Of a stretch of DNA of 64,000 nt, positions 33,137 through 41,591 are shown piece by piece. The stretch covers positions 1 to 64,000 of the forward strand of contig CAJXOU010000004.1 of assembly GCA_913057645.1 (NCBI GenBank), read 5' to 3'. Source of the stretch: an uncultured Rhodobiaceae bacterium (lineage in GTDB: Bacteria > Pseudomonadota > Alphaproteobacteria > Parvibaculales > Parvibaculaceae). Below the pieces are notes generated by a model. That model worked only from the letters and a program-made list of their open reading frames with translations, did not search any database and was not told the origin of the DNA. The position numbers and the translations under genes are program-made. The number at the start of each line of letters is the position of its first letter. Position 1 is the stretch's first letter.

Positions 33137-33955
33137 TCAGCGGGCTGTCATGCCGCCATCGATCACGAGTTCCGAGCCTGTCATGTAGCGCGACTCGTCG
33201 GAGGCGAGGAACACGATGCCCGCCGCGATATCCGCCGGAAGCCCCGCATAACCGAGCGGCGCGCCGACCGTGGCGATGGCATTGGGGTCGATCGTGTTCG
33301 CCCCTTCCGGCAATTGCAGCACGCTGGAGGCGACGGCGCCGACACCGCCCCCGCCCTGCGGAATCTTCTGCCAGATCGCCGTGTCGATGATGCCGGGATG
33401 AACCGAGTTCACACGCACGTTCATTTGCGCCTGCGCGCATTCAAGCGCGACGGCCTTGGTGAAGAGGCGAACGGCGCCCTTGGTCGCGCAATAGCCGGCA
33501 AGACCCGGCGCGCCCTGCAGACCGGCCACAGACGAAATATTGATGACCGAACCGCCACCCGAGGCCGCGATGACCGGAATGCCGTGTTTCACGCCGAAGA
33601 AAACGCCGTCGACATTGATCGCCTGCTGCCGGCTCCAGTCCTCGTAGGACATTTCGAAGATCGATGCGCCGATACCGATGCCTGCATTGTTGACGAGGAT
33701 GTGGAGACCGCCGAACTCCTCCTTCACCGCGGCCACGACCTCCTGCCAGCGCTCCTCGCTCGTCACGTCCTGCTTGTGCGAACTGGCCGTGCCGCCTGCC
33801 TTGCGGATGATCTCGACCGTTTCCTTGAGGCCCGACTCGTCCACATCCGTGACGGCGACCTTCGCCCCCTCGGCGGCGAGGGCGACAGCCGCTCCCCGCC
33901 CGATGCCGCTTGCCGCGCCCGTAACGAGCGCCACCTTGCCGCTTACCCGTCCCAT
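33137..33955 (-). CDS. SDR-family oxidoreductase (3-oxoacyl-ACP reductase/cyclohexanol dehydrogenase type)
   Basis: A 272-residue classical SDR with TGAASGIGRG, NNAGIG, ISSVAG and the catalytic YCATK, ending YMTGSELVIDGGMTAR. An insertion at about 200-225 (IPQGGGGVGAVASSVLQLP) enlarges the substrate lid. GGGAGAAAA precedes the ATG at 33955. It is divergent from the tetR gene at 34113 and is a plausible target of that regulator. The substrate is not identifiable. Confidence 0.9.
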   Translation of the reverse strand: MGRVSGKVALVTGAASGIGRGAAVALAAEGAKVAVTDVDESGLKETVEIIRKAGGTASSHKQDVTSEERWQEVVAAVKEEFGGLHILVNNAGIGIGASIFEMSYEDWSRQQAINVDGVFFGVKHGIPVIAASGGGSVINISSVAGLQGAPGLAGYCATKGAVRLFTKAVALECAQAQMNVRVNSVHPGIIDTAIWQKIPQGGGGVGAVASSVLQLPEGANTIDPNAIATVGAPLGYAGLPADIAAGIVFLASDESRYMTGSELVIDGGMTAR

Positions 33956-34064
33956 GATTTTCTCCCGGAATCTTCTTATGGTTTGTCCCCAAAGTCATAG
34001 GGTAAGAGCCCTAGGCCCGCAACGCCCCACCCACGGGGAGGGCCGTCAGAAATGCGGGCTTGAG

Positions 34065-34090
34065 AAAAAATATACCAAGGTCTATTTTTT
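34065..34090. promoter_or_regulatory. 26-bp near-perfect palindrome, candidate TetR operator
   Basis: The half-sites AAAAAATA (34065-34072) and TATTTTTT (34083-34090) flank a core with ACC and GGT in symmetric positions around AA; 22 of 26 positions are symmetric. It lies between the divergent SDR and tetR genes, just upstream of the tetR ribosome site (GGGGGAGGAG). In a high-GC genome such an AT-rich palindrome is striking and is the expected form of a TetR-type operator. Confidence 0.65.
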
Positions 34091-34112
34091 GGGGGAGGAG
34101 ACAACCACCCGC

Positions 34113-34748
34113 ATGACCAAATTGCTGAAAACAACCCGCAAGGCAGACGCCGAAGAAAACCCGCGGCCGCCACGCGCCGGAAAGAAAGAGCGCACGCGGC
34201 AGGAAATCTACCGGGCCGCAATGACGCTTTTCGCCGACCGCGACTACGACAAGGTGACCATCGAAGACATCTGCTCGGCCGCCGGTATCGCCAAGGCGAC
34301 ATTCTTTCTTCATTTCGCAGGCAAGTCCGCGCTCATCACCGCCTTCAACGAGGAAATCACCCGTTCGCTGACGGAAAGGCTCGCCGGATATTCGGGCAGC
34401 GCCGAAGAGGAATTGCTGCTCCTTGTGTCGGTTCTCCGCGAGGCCTGGGAAGCAAACGCCCCCGTCATGCAGAAGATGCTGAGCGAGTTTCTCGATCAGC
34501 CCGCACTCCTCGCCAAGGCGGCGGCAGCCAATGAGAGTGTGCTCGATCTCGTGACACGCATCGTCGCGCGGGGACAGGAGCGCGGCGAATTCACGGATGT
34601 CTGCCCGCCCGAAGTGGCGGCGGTTGCCCTTGTGTCCGCCTGGAGCGCCTTCACCGCCTGGTGGACGCAAAACCCCGACGTCGACAATGACGATATCAAT
34701 CTCGGTCTTCTGGAATTCCAGCTCAACGGCCTCAAGAAGAAGGTCTGA
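34113..34748 (+). CDS. TetR-family transcriptional regulator
   Basis: A 211-residue TetR regulator. A basic N-terminal tail (TRKADAEENPRPPRAGKKER) precedes the DNA-binding domain (about 25-75) with IEDICSAAGIAKATFFLHFAGK as helix-turn-helix; the rest is the helical ligand domain. It lies upstream of two luciferase-like monooxygenase genes (35 bp to the first) and opposite an SDR gene, all plausible targets. The start at 34113 is 12 nt from GGAGGAG, a little long. Confidence 0.9.
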   Translation: MTKLLKTTRKADAEENPRPPRAGKKERTRQEIYRAAMTLFADRDYDKVTIEDICSAAGIAKATFFLHFAGKSALITAFNEEITRSLTERLAGYSGSAEEELLLLVSVLREAWEANAPVMQKMLSEFLDQPALLAKAAAANESVLDLVTRIVARGQERGEFTDVCPPEVAAVALVSAWSAFTAWWTQNPDVDNDDINLGLLEFQLNGLKKKV

Positions 34749-34783
34749 GCGACCCCCATTCAAGCACTGCAGGGAGAGACATC

Positions 34784-35959
34784 ATGAGCAAGCTGCGCAG
34801 CGGGATTTTCCTCGCGCCGTTCCATCCGGTGGACGAGGACCCGACACGGGCGATCCGGCGCGACATCGAACTGGTCGAATGGCTCGACAAGCTCGGCTAC
34901 GAAGAGGCCTGGATCGGCGAGCATCACTCGGCCGGCTACGAGATCATTGCGAGCCCCGAACTCTTCATCGCTGCCGCGGCGGAACGCACGAGCCGCATCA
35001 AGCTCGGCACCGGCGTCGTTTCCCTGCCCTATCACAACCCGCTGATGGCCGCGAACCGCATCATCCAGCTCGATCACATGACGCAGGGCCGTGTGATGTT
35101 CGGTGTTGGTCCGGGCCTGCTGCCGTCGGACGCCTACATGCTCGGCATCGAAGTGGCGAAGCAGCGCGACCGCATGGTCGAAGCGCTCGAAGTGATCCTG
35201 CGCCTTTTCAAGGGCGAGACGGTGACGGCCGAAACCGAATGGTTCCAGCTCAACAAGGCGAAGTTGCAGCTTCGCCCCTTCAGCGATCCCTACCCCGAAG
35301 TCGCCGTTGCGAGTTCGGTGACGCCGTCGGGCGGTAAGCTCGCGGGCAAGCACGGTCTCGGCATGCTTTGCGTCGCCGCCACCAACACAGCCGGTTACGA
35401 CGCGCTTGGCATCAACTGGGAGGTGGCGAACAAGGTCGCCGCCGAGAACGGCACGACCATGAACCCCTCGAAGCTCCGCCTTGTCGGCCCGATGCATCTC
35501 GCCGAAACACGCGAGGAAGCACGCCAGCAGGTCAAGTACGGCTTCGACAAGTGGCGTTACTATTTCGGCTCCATCAACCCGATGGGCATCGACACACAGG
35601 AGGGCAAGGACCCTCTCGACGCCATGATCGAGAGCGGCCAGGCGATCGTCGGCACGCCGGACGACGCCATCGCCCAGCTTGAGCGGCTGCAGGAAAAGAT
35701 TCCCGGCTTCGGTGCCTTCCTGATGCTCGCCCACAACTGGGCGAATTTCGAGAACACCAAACGCTCCTATGAACTCTTCGCCCGCCACGTGAAACCGAAA
35801 TTCCACGGCGCGAACACCGCCCGCGAGGAAAGCCTCGCCTGGGCGACCGAGAACTCCGGCGAATTCATCGGGGCGGCCATGAACGCCGCGATGCAGACGA
35901 TCGCCAAACATCAGGCGGAAGAAGAGGCAAAAACGAAATCGCGCGGCGCAGCAGATTGA
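34784..35959 (+). CDS. Luciferase-like (LLM) flavin-dependent monooxygenase
   Basis: A 391-residue TIM-barrel monooxygenase of the bacterial-luciferase family, using FMNH2 and O2. GYEEAWIGEHHSAGYEIIASPELF is the characteristic active-site segment; IKLGTGVVSLPYHNP and RVMFGVGPGLLPSDAYMLG follow. Proteins of this subgroup are often annotated as limonene 1,2-monooxygenase-like, but the substrate is not proven. GGGAGAGAC precedes the ATG. A close paralogue follows 87 bp later, and a TetR regulator lies upstream. No flavin reductase adjoins. Confidence 0.9.
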   Translation: MSKLRSGIFLAPFHPVDEDPTRAIRRDIELVEWLDKLGYEEAWIGEHHSAGYEIIASPELFIAAAAERTSRIKLGTGVVSLPYHNPLMAANRIIQLDHMTQGRVMFGVGPGLLPSDAYMLGIEVAKQRDRMVEALEVILRLFKGETVTAETEWFQLNKAKLQLRPFSDPYPEVAVASSVTPSGGKLAGKHGLGMLCVAATNTAGYDALGINWEVANKVAAENGTTMNPSKLRLVGPMHLAETREEARQQVKYGFDKWRYYFGSINPMGIDTQEGKDPLDAMIESGQAIVGTPDDAIAQLERLQEKIPGFGAFLMLAHNWANFENTKRSYELFARHVKPKFHGANTAREESLAWATENSGEFIGAAMNAAMQTIAKHQAEEEAKTKSRGAAD

Positions 35960-36046
35960 AGCCCGGCGCCGCAGGAATTGATGGACAAGCTGGCCATCGG
36001 GATGTCCGATGGGGCCACAAGAATTTGAAACCGAGGAAACGGAAAC

Positions 36047-37264
36047 ATGCCTGGAACGAAAATGCGCTTCGGCGCCTTCATCGCGCCTTTCCACCCGCTT
36101 GATGAAAACCCGACGCTTGCCGTCGAACGCGACTTCGAACTCGTCGAATGGATGGACAAGCTCGGCTATGACGAAGCCTGGATCGGTGAACATCACTCGG
36201 CAGGCTACGAGCTGATCGCGAGCCCCGAACTCTTTATCGCCGCCGCCGCACAGCGCACGAAGCATATCCGCCTCGGCACCGGTGTTTCGTCGCTTCCCTA
36301 TCACCAGCCGCTGATGCTGGCCGACCGCATCAACCAGCTCGACCACCTGACGCGCGGCCGCGTCATGTTCGGCGTCGGCCCGGGCGCACTTCCCTCCGAT
36401 GCTTTCATGATGGGCATCAAGGTCGCCAAGCAGCGCGACATGATGGACGAGGCGCTCGACGTTCTCGTGCCGCTGCTGCGCGGCGAAACGGTGACGGCGA
36501 AGACGGACTGGTTCGAACTGAACGAAGCCCGGCTTCAGATGACGCCCTGGTCGCGTCCCAGCGTCGAGATTTCCGTCGCAAGCCAGGTGTCACCGACCGG
36601 CGCAACCGCTGCAGGCCGCCACGGCCTCGGCCTCCTCTCGATCGGCGCCACCTCCGCCGGCGGCTTCAATGCACTGTCCACCAACTGGACAATCGCGGAG
36701 GAAACCGCGAAAGACAGCGGCAACATGATGGACCGCAGCCAGTGGCGGCTTGTCGGCCCCGTGCATATCGCCGAGACCCGGGAGAAGGCACGCGAGAACG
36801 TGCGCTTCGGTCTTGAAAAGTGGCTCTACTACTTCCGCGAGGTCGCTGCCTTGCCGCTCGCGCCGACCGATGGCACCGACCCGGTGGATGCGCTTATCGC
36901 CTCCGGCATGGCCGTCATCGGCACACCGGACGATGCCATCGCACAGATCGAGCGCCTGCAGGAGCAGTCGGGCGGCTTCGGTGCTTTCCTCCAGATGGCG
37001 CACAACTGGGCCGACTTCGAGCAGACGAAACGCTCATACGAACTGATGGCGCGCTACGTCTTCCCGAAGTTCCAGCAGCTGAACGACAACCGCGACGCGT
37101 CGCTCGCCTGGGCGCGCGACAATCGTCCGACCTTCATGGGCGAAGCCATGATGGCGGTCGGCAGCCGCGTCGCGCAGCATGTCGAGAAGAAGGGCACGGA
37201 AAATATCCGCCCCGAAATTCTCGAAGCTATGGGCCTTGGCAAGAAGCCCGACGCAGCACAGTAA
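36047..37264 (+). CDS. Luciferase-like (LLM) flavin-dependent monooxygenase, paralogue
   Basis: A 405-residue protein closely similar along its length to the product of 34784-35959 (GYDEAWIGEHHSAGYELIASPELF, LGTGVSSLPYHQP). The two arose by tandem duplication and could form a heteromer as luciferase alpha and beta do, or act on different substrates. The C-terminal tails differ. GAGGAAACG precedes the ATG. A strong terminator follows 18 bp after the stop. Confidence 0.9.
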   Translation: MPGTKMRFGAFIAPFHPLDENPTLAVERDFELVEWMDKLGYDEAWIGEHHSAGYELIASPELFIAAAAQRTKHIRLGTGVSSLPYHQPLMLADRINQLDHLTRGRVMFGVGPGALPSDAFMMGIKVAKQRDMMDEALDVLVPLLRGETVTAKTDWFELNEARLQMTPWSRPSVEISVASQVSPTGATAAGRHGLGLLSIGATSAGGFNALSTNWTIAEETAKDSGNMMDRSQWRLVGPVHIAETREKARENVRFGLEKWLYYFREVAALPLAPTDGTDPVDALIASGMAVIGTPDDAIAQIERLQEQSGGFGAFLQMAHNWADFEQTKRSYELMARYVFPKFQQLNDNRDASLAWARDNRPTFMGEAMMAVGSRVAQHVEKKGTENIRPEILEAMGLGKKPDAAQ

Positions 37265-37281
37265 GCAATACGGACAAACGA

Positions 37282-37310
37282 AAAGGGCGGCCCGCGGGCC
37301 GCCCTTTTTT
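37282..37310. terminator. Strong bidirectional intrinsic terminator
   Basis: AAAGGGCGGCCC and GGGCCGCCCTTT form a near-continuous perfect stem followed by a run of T; the complement also ends in a T-run. It lies between the LLM operon and the convergent acyl-CoA synthetase gene and serves both. Confidence 0.92.
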
Positions 37311-37329
37311 GTCGTCCAAGAGGTCGCTC

Positions 37330-39132
37330 TCAGAGCCTGAGTTCGCCGGCACAAATCTGGCCATAGAGGGCCTGATCGACGGGCACATATTTCTTCTGCA
37401 CCGGGCAGTTGAAGAAAATAGGTTCGGGAATCGCCGACGGATCGAAACCTTCCTTCACAAGCTCGACCTTGCGGTGCTTGAAAGTGCCCGTGACTTCCAT
37501 TTCCGGCTGGATACGCAGGAAAACCGGGACGGCGTAGTCCGGCAGTTCCTTCTGCATCTGCGCATGGAACCTGTCGAGATCGAGCGTGCCGTTCTCGGCG
37601 ACGATGGACGCCATGCCGGCGCGGCCATCGGCTCCCGGCACATGCACGCCATAGACATTGGCTTCCTTGACGCCGGGGAAGACGGAGATCGCCTCTGCGA
37701 CTTCGGATGTCGCAACGTTCTCGCCCTTCCAGCGGAACGTATCGCCGATGCGATCGACGAAATAGAAATAGCCGAGCTTGTCCTGACGCAGCAGATCGCC
37801 GGTCCGGAACCAGGCGTCACCCTCCTCGAACACGTTGCGAAGAATCTTCTTCTCGGTTTCTTCCTTCTTGGCATATCCGTCGAAGCGGCCCGTAGGCTGG
37901 TCGGGATCGTCGGTGATCTTGCCGAGCGCCTCGCCCGCCTCGCCAGGTTCCGCCTTGATGCAGAAGCCGTCTGCGCCGCGCACGGGCTGCTCGTTCTCGA
38001 TGTCGAACTTCACGATCTCGACATTGAATTTCGCTTTTGCCCAACCGGGAATACGGCCGATAGCGCCTGTCGTGCCGTCGAAATTCATCAATGCGACGTT
38101 TCCTTCCGTCGCGCCGTAGAATTCGAGGACGTGAGGAATACGGAATCGCTGCTGGAATGCCTTCCAGATTTCCGGGCGGAGCCCGTTACCCACCGCCATG
38201 CGCAGCTTGTGTTTGCGCTCCTTGGGATGCTTTTCCGTGTTGAGAAGGTAGCGGCAGAGCTCGCCGATATACTGGAAGAGCGTCGCCTTGTACTTGACCG
38301 CATCGTCCCAGAAATGCGTGGCCGAAAACCTGCGGCGCAGGATCACCGATCCCCCGACCGTGAGCGTCGTGCCGACGGCACAGACACCGCCCGCCGAGTG
38401 ATAGAGCGGCAACACGACATACATGCGATCCTTTTCGCCTGCATTGGTGCCCGCCGCGAAAGCACCCATCATGCTGTTCAGGCGAACATGCGGTATGCGT
38501 GCCGCCTTCGGATTGCCCGTCGTGCCGCTCGTGTAGATGAAGAGAGCATTGTCGTCCTGCGTCACATTCTTGCGGATATCCGCGGGCAGCGAATCTCCGG
38601 GAAGCTGTGCCAGTGCAGCGTCGAGGTCGTTTGCGCCCTGGACCTGACCGCCCGTCGTCCAGACCGTCATCGGCCGCTCGAGATGGTCGGACGCGGTCGA
38701 GAAGTTTTCGGCAAGCTCCGCACCGAGGACGAGATGATCCGCGCCCGAAATATTGAGGCAGTGGGCGAGCGGACCCTTGGTGAGGTTGGTGTTGATGAGC
38801 GCGGCGGTTCCGCCCGCCTTCACAATGCCGAGCCAGGCGACCAGATATTCGGGCCGGTTCTCCATCATCAGCGCGACGACATCGCCCCGGCCAAGCCCCT
38901 GTTCCTGCATCCAGCGCGCGTACTTGTTCGCTTCTTCATTGTATTGCCGGTACGTAAGTGTCCGATCCTCGAAGTAGATCGCGACGTTGTTCGGCTTGGT
39001 GCGCGCAAGCTCCTCGATCTTGTCCGAAAAGGTGTGGGAGGCGTCGGCCCTGATCTCCTTGAGCTTCTTCAGCGAACGGAGGGCCGCCCGCACGAATACG
39101 ATTTCGTTGCCGACCCGCTTGAAGAAACCCAT
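37330..39132 (-). CDS. Long-chain-acyl-CoA synthetase, FATP/FadD6 type
   Basis: A 600-residue ligase of the very-long-chain/FATP branch of the ANL superfamily. P-loop IYTSGTTGNPKAARIPH, adenylate motif EFYGATEGN, YFYFVDRIGDTFRWKGENVATSEVAE (a typical FATP signature) and lysine region VTGTFKHRKVELV are present. The N-terminus (KRVGNEIVFVRAALRSLKKLKEI) has an amphipathic segment that may bring it to the membrane. GGGAGGATGG precedes the ATG at 39132. It would activate long or branched fatty acids. Confidence 0.9.
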   Translation of the reverse strand: MGFFKRVGNEIVFVRAALRSLKKLKEIRADASHTFSDKIEELARTKPNNVAIYFEDRTLTYRQYNEEANKYARWMQEQGLGRGDVVALMMENRPEYLVAWLGIVKAGGTAALINTNLTKGPLAHCLNISGADHLVLGAELAENFSTASDHLERPMTVWTTGGQVQGANDLDAALAQLPGDSLPADIRKNVTQDDNALFIYTSGTTGNPKAARIPHVRLNSMMGAFAAGTNAGEKDRMYVVLPLYHSAGGVCAVGTTLTVGGSVILRRRFSATHFWDDAVKYKATLFQYIGELCRYLLNTEKHPKERKHKLRMAVGNGLRPEIWKAFQQRFRIPHVLEFYGATEGNVALMNFDGTTGAIGRIPGWAKAKFNVEIVKFDIENEQPVRGADGFCIKAEPGEAGEALGKITDDPDQPTGRFDGYAKKEETEKKILRNVFEEGDAWFRTGDLLRQDKLGYFYFVDRIGDTFRWKGENVATSEVAEAISVFPGVKEANVYGVHVPGADGRAGMASIVAENGTLDLDRFHAQMQKELPDYAVPVFLRIQPEMEVTGTFKHRKVELVKEGFDPSAIPEPIFFNCPVQKKYVPVDQALYGQICAGELRL

Positions 39133-39330
39133 CTTTATCCATCCTCCCCAGTGATCGCTGCGTGAACGATATTTTCTTAAGTTATGCCTGCCATGCGGCA
39201 GAAGCGTCAAGAAAAGCCGCATTTCCGTACGTAAAATCAACCATTCAGCCACACGTGACAGGCGCGGGCGCCACCGGCATTATCCGCTTTCCGCGTGGGG
39301 CCATTGGGCTGGAAGCGAACAAGGAACGGC
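39133..39330. promoter_or_regulatory. Divergent intergenic region, acyl-CoA synthetase / tusA-like gene
   Basis: A gap of 198 bp that must carry both divergent promoters. AAGGAACGG at 39321-39329 is the ribosome site of the plus-strand gene. I see no palindromic operator and no small gene. Confidence 0.35.
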
Positions 39331-39633
39331 ATGAACCGCAACAGCGAACAGGGAAGCGGAGAAGTTCTGCTCGACGTCATCGGTCAGCAATGCCCGCTGC
39401 CCGTGCTGCGAGCGCGAAAACGCCTGCTTCGCCTCACCCCCGGGGCGCTGCTCAGGGTTTTCGCCAGCGATCCCGTCGCCCGGATCGATATGCCGCATTT
39501 CTGCGCCGAGGCGGGGCATGAGTTGATCGACATCAGGGATCGGGGAACCTGGATCGAGTTTCTGATCCGGCGGGGCACGGATATTCGCGAACCCGAAGAC
39601 GATCTGCTTTCGAAGCCGGTAAAGGATATCTAA
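39331..39633 (+). CDS. TusA-family sulfurtransferase-like protein
   Basis: A 100-residue protein of the SirA/TusA family, small persulfide carriers in tRNA thiolation and sulfur relay. The catalytic motif is intact: VIGQQCPLPVLRARKRL, Cys21. The DMPHFCAEAGHELIDI core matches the fold, and the tail RGTDIREPEDDLL is a short extension. AAGGAACGG precedes the ATG. It converges with the GNAT gene, overlapping by 4 bp. Confidence 0.9.
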   Translation: MNRNSEQGSGEVLLDVIGQQCPLPVLRARKRLLRLTPGALLRVFASDPVARIDMPHFCAEAGHELIDIRDRGTWIEFLIRRGTDIREPEDDLLSKPVKDI

Positions 39634-40232
39634 CCGGGAAAATCGAACTCGGCGGCGAGAACGGCATAGAGATATTCGTCCCGCCATTCACCCTGAATGA
39701 ACTTGCTCTGACGGAAAGCGCCCTCGCGCCGCATGCCGAGCTTCTCCATCACCCGCGCGGATGCCTTGTTACGCTGATCGCAGGTGGCGACGATGCGCTG
39801 CAATCCGAAGTCTCGAAACCCGGCATGCGCAAGCCCTCGCGCAGCCTCCACCGCATATCCCTGACCCCAGTAATCGGGATGCAGGACATAGCCGATATCA
39901 CCCGTCCGGTTTTCCCAATCGGCAAGTTTCAGACCGACGCCGCCGATGAGGCGAGGTCGTTCGCCCCGGCGCCCCGTTCCTTTCGCAACGATCGCAAGAT
40001 CGAAGCTGGTGCGTGGCCGTTCCTTCTGGTCGTCCAGAAAGCCGCGGATTGTCTGTTTGCTCTGCATCAGGGTGTTCGGCCCCCAGACGAGAAACCGCGT
40101 CACCTCATCGCGCGACGAATAGGAATGAACGGCATCAAGGTCGCGCGAGACGAATTCCCGGAGCAGGAGGCGCGGCGTCTCGATCGGAAGCGAAAGCGCC
40201 GGATCAGGCTCGCTGCTCCGCCGAATCCTCAC
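39630..40232 (-). CDS. GNAT-family N-acetyltransferase (RimJ/RimL-like)
   Basis: A 200-residue acetyltransferase. It has LETPRLLLREF-type start (IETPRLLLREFVSRDLDAV), the strand motif TGDIGYVLHPDYWGQGYAVEA with the acetyl-CoA Q/GxGxA-like loop, and NKASARVMEKLGMRREG. Relatives acetylate ribosomal-protein N-termini or small amines. The start is GTG at 40232, overlapping the ArsC-like gene's stop (GTGA), so translation is probably coupled. No ATG lies close enough to replace it. Confidence 0.88.
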   Translation of the reverse strand: MRIRRSSEPDPALSLPIETPRLLLREFVSRDLDAVHSYSSRDEVTRFLVWGPNTLMQSKQTIRGFLDDQKERPRTSFDLAIVAKGTGRRGERPRLIGGVGLKLADWENRTGDIGYVLHPDYWGQGYAVEAARGLAHAGFRDFGLQRIVATCDQRNKASARVMEKLGMRREGAFRQSKFIQGEWRDEYLYAVLAAEFDFPG

Positions 40233-40597
40233 TTTCGAGCCGCCTTTTTCAACTGGGCTTTCTGCGTATCGCGAAACCCGACGGCGATTCCGGCGGAGCC
40301 CATGTCGAATACGGGCCGCTTTATGAGCGCGGGATGAGCCGCCATGAGCTTCACGGCCCCGGTTTCGGTTATGTCATCCTTGTCGCTGTCAGGCAGGCTG
40401 CGCCAGGTGGTGCTCGCCTTGTTGAGAAGCGTCTCCCACCCCGCCCCTTTGGCGAACCGCTTCACATCGGCGGCGGAAATGCCGTCCGCCCTGACATCGA
40501 GGAAACGATGAGCGATGCCCTCCGCCTCCAGCCACTTCAGCGCCTTGCGGCAGGTATCGCAATTCTTCAGTCCATAAACGATAAGCACCGGCCCCAT
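40229..40597 (-). CDS. ArsC/Spx-family reductase-like protein
   Basis: A 122-residue thioredoxin-fold protein of the YffB/ArsC/Spx group. The motif VYGLKNCDTCRKALKWLE keeps two cysteines (CDTC). KASTTWRSL, then PALIKRPVFDMG and VGFR, fit the glutathione-dependent YffB-like type. The start was set at 40597 because GGAGGAAAG lies upstream there; the in-frame ATG at 40618 lacks a ribosome site. Coupled to the GNAT gene downstream. Confidence 0.87.
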   Translation of the reverse strand: MGPVLIVYGLKNCDTCRKALKWLEAEGIAHRFLDVRADGISAADVKRFAKGAGWETLLNKASTTWRSLPDSDKDDITETGAVKLMAAHPALIKRPVFDMGSAGIAVGFRDTQKAQLKKAARK

Positions 40598-40684
40598 CCC
40601 AGCTTCACTTTCCTCCATGAAAGCATAGCGGGGATGAGGCCGGTGCCAAGACCCATGAGGGCGGTCGAGCCGGGGACGCCCGTA

Positions 40685-41485
40685 TCAGGCCGCGAGCTTC
40701 TCCTGCTCGGCCCGCAGCGCCTTGAACTCCGCCTCGGCGGCGAGAGAGAACGGCTCCGCTTCGCGATAGGCCGCAGGCGTCACGATCTTGAGCAACGCGC
40801 GGACTTCCGGCAGCGGCTTCGGAAGCATGGCTTCCCAATCGGTCTGGGGCAGCCATGCCGAGCTCTTGCCATTTCGGTATGCCTCGCGAATCACACGCCA
40901 CACCTTCACGTTCGGAAGTGCCTTGCGGGTAATTCGCGCACCGACCAGAACGATGAAGCCGATGCCGCGATTCCGGGTCTGCGCATAGGTAAAGGAAAGA
41001 AGCGCAAGTTCGCCGAGCCCGTCGCGGCCGTAACCCGTCGTCACGTGCCAGAGATCGTGCTGGTCGCGGAGGCGATCGCCGAAAATCCGCTCGGCTTCCG
41101 TACGGTCGTCGCGACGGCGTACTTCCTCGCTCGCCGCGACGAGGCCGTCTGCTGTCAGGTTTTCACCCGCCATGAATTCGTAATAGGTGCGTCCGAGCGA
41201 GCCTTCCGGCAGGCTCGCTAGATAGGCCCGGTCGCTCAGCGTATCGATGAGATTCCGTTTCTCCGCGACGATCCGCTGGCCGGTGTCCGTTGCCATGAAA
41301 CGCTGGAACTGACGATCCACGACACCACCCGCGAGAGCATCGATAACCTTGAAGACCTGACCGGTATCTTCCTTGTCGGCGATCAGCGCGCGGATCGCGC
41401 GGATCGCCTTCACGGGCTGGATACGCTTGCGTTTCCGCTTCGCCACAACCTTGCCGTCAAACTCTGTTGGGCTTGCAATCGTCAT
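40685..41485 (-). CDS. coq4: Ubiquinone biosynthesis protein Coq4 family
   Basis: A 266-residue Coq4 homologue. The defining zinc-type motif HDxxHx(11)E is complete: H143 D144 L W H147, then E159 (RDQHDLWHVTTGYGRDGLGE). In alphaproteobacteria and mitochondria Coq4 supports ubiquinone synthesis at ring modification. A basic N-terminal stretch (KRKRKRIQPVKAIRAIRAL) may bind membrane. It is divergent from a TetR gene with a candidate operator between them, and coq7 lies 1.7 kb away in a separate unit. Confidence 0.9.
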   Translation of the reverse strand: MTIASPTEFDGKVVAKRKRKRIQPVKAIRAIRALIADKEDTGQVFKVIDALAGGVVDRQFQRFMATDTGQRIVAEKRNLIDTLSDRAYLASLPEGSLGRTYYEFMAGENLTADGLVAASEEVRRRDDRTEAERIFGDRLRDQHDLWHVTTGYGRDGLGELALLSFTYAQTRNRGIGFIVLVGARITRKALPNVKVWRVIREAYRNGKSSAWLPQTDWEAMLPKPLPEVRALLKIVTPAAYREAEPFSLAAEAEFKALRAEQEKLAA

Positions 41486-41548
41486 GGGTTATGTCCCGCT
41501 GCTATAGTGGTTCACCGCTACCAACCTTGGCTGAAAGATAGCAAGTAC

Positions 41549-41562
41549 TGACATTCTTGTCA
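41549..41562. promoter_or_regulatory. Candidate TetR operator between coq4 and tetR
   Basis: TGACATTCTTGTCA is a 5-bp inverted repeat around a 4-bp spacer, in an AT-richer divergent gap (41486-41591). It sits 30 bp before the tetR start, where an autoregulatory operator would be expected. Confidence 0.5.
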
Positions 41563-41591
41563 ATATCCGATTTCCCGAAGTGGAGCCCCGT

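Noticed and set aside
36820-39165. 781-codon plus-strand open frame over the LLM gene end and the acyl-CoA synthetase
   Set aside because: It overlaps two well-supported genes and a strong terminator, and its translation has no recognisable motif; a shadow of high GC third positions.
40229-40618. Start of the ArsC-like gene at ATG 40618
   Set aside because: No ribosome site there; GGAGGAAAG is placed for the ATG at 40597, and homologous sequence starts with the first beta strand just after it.
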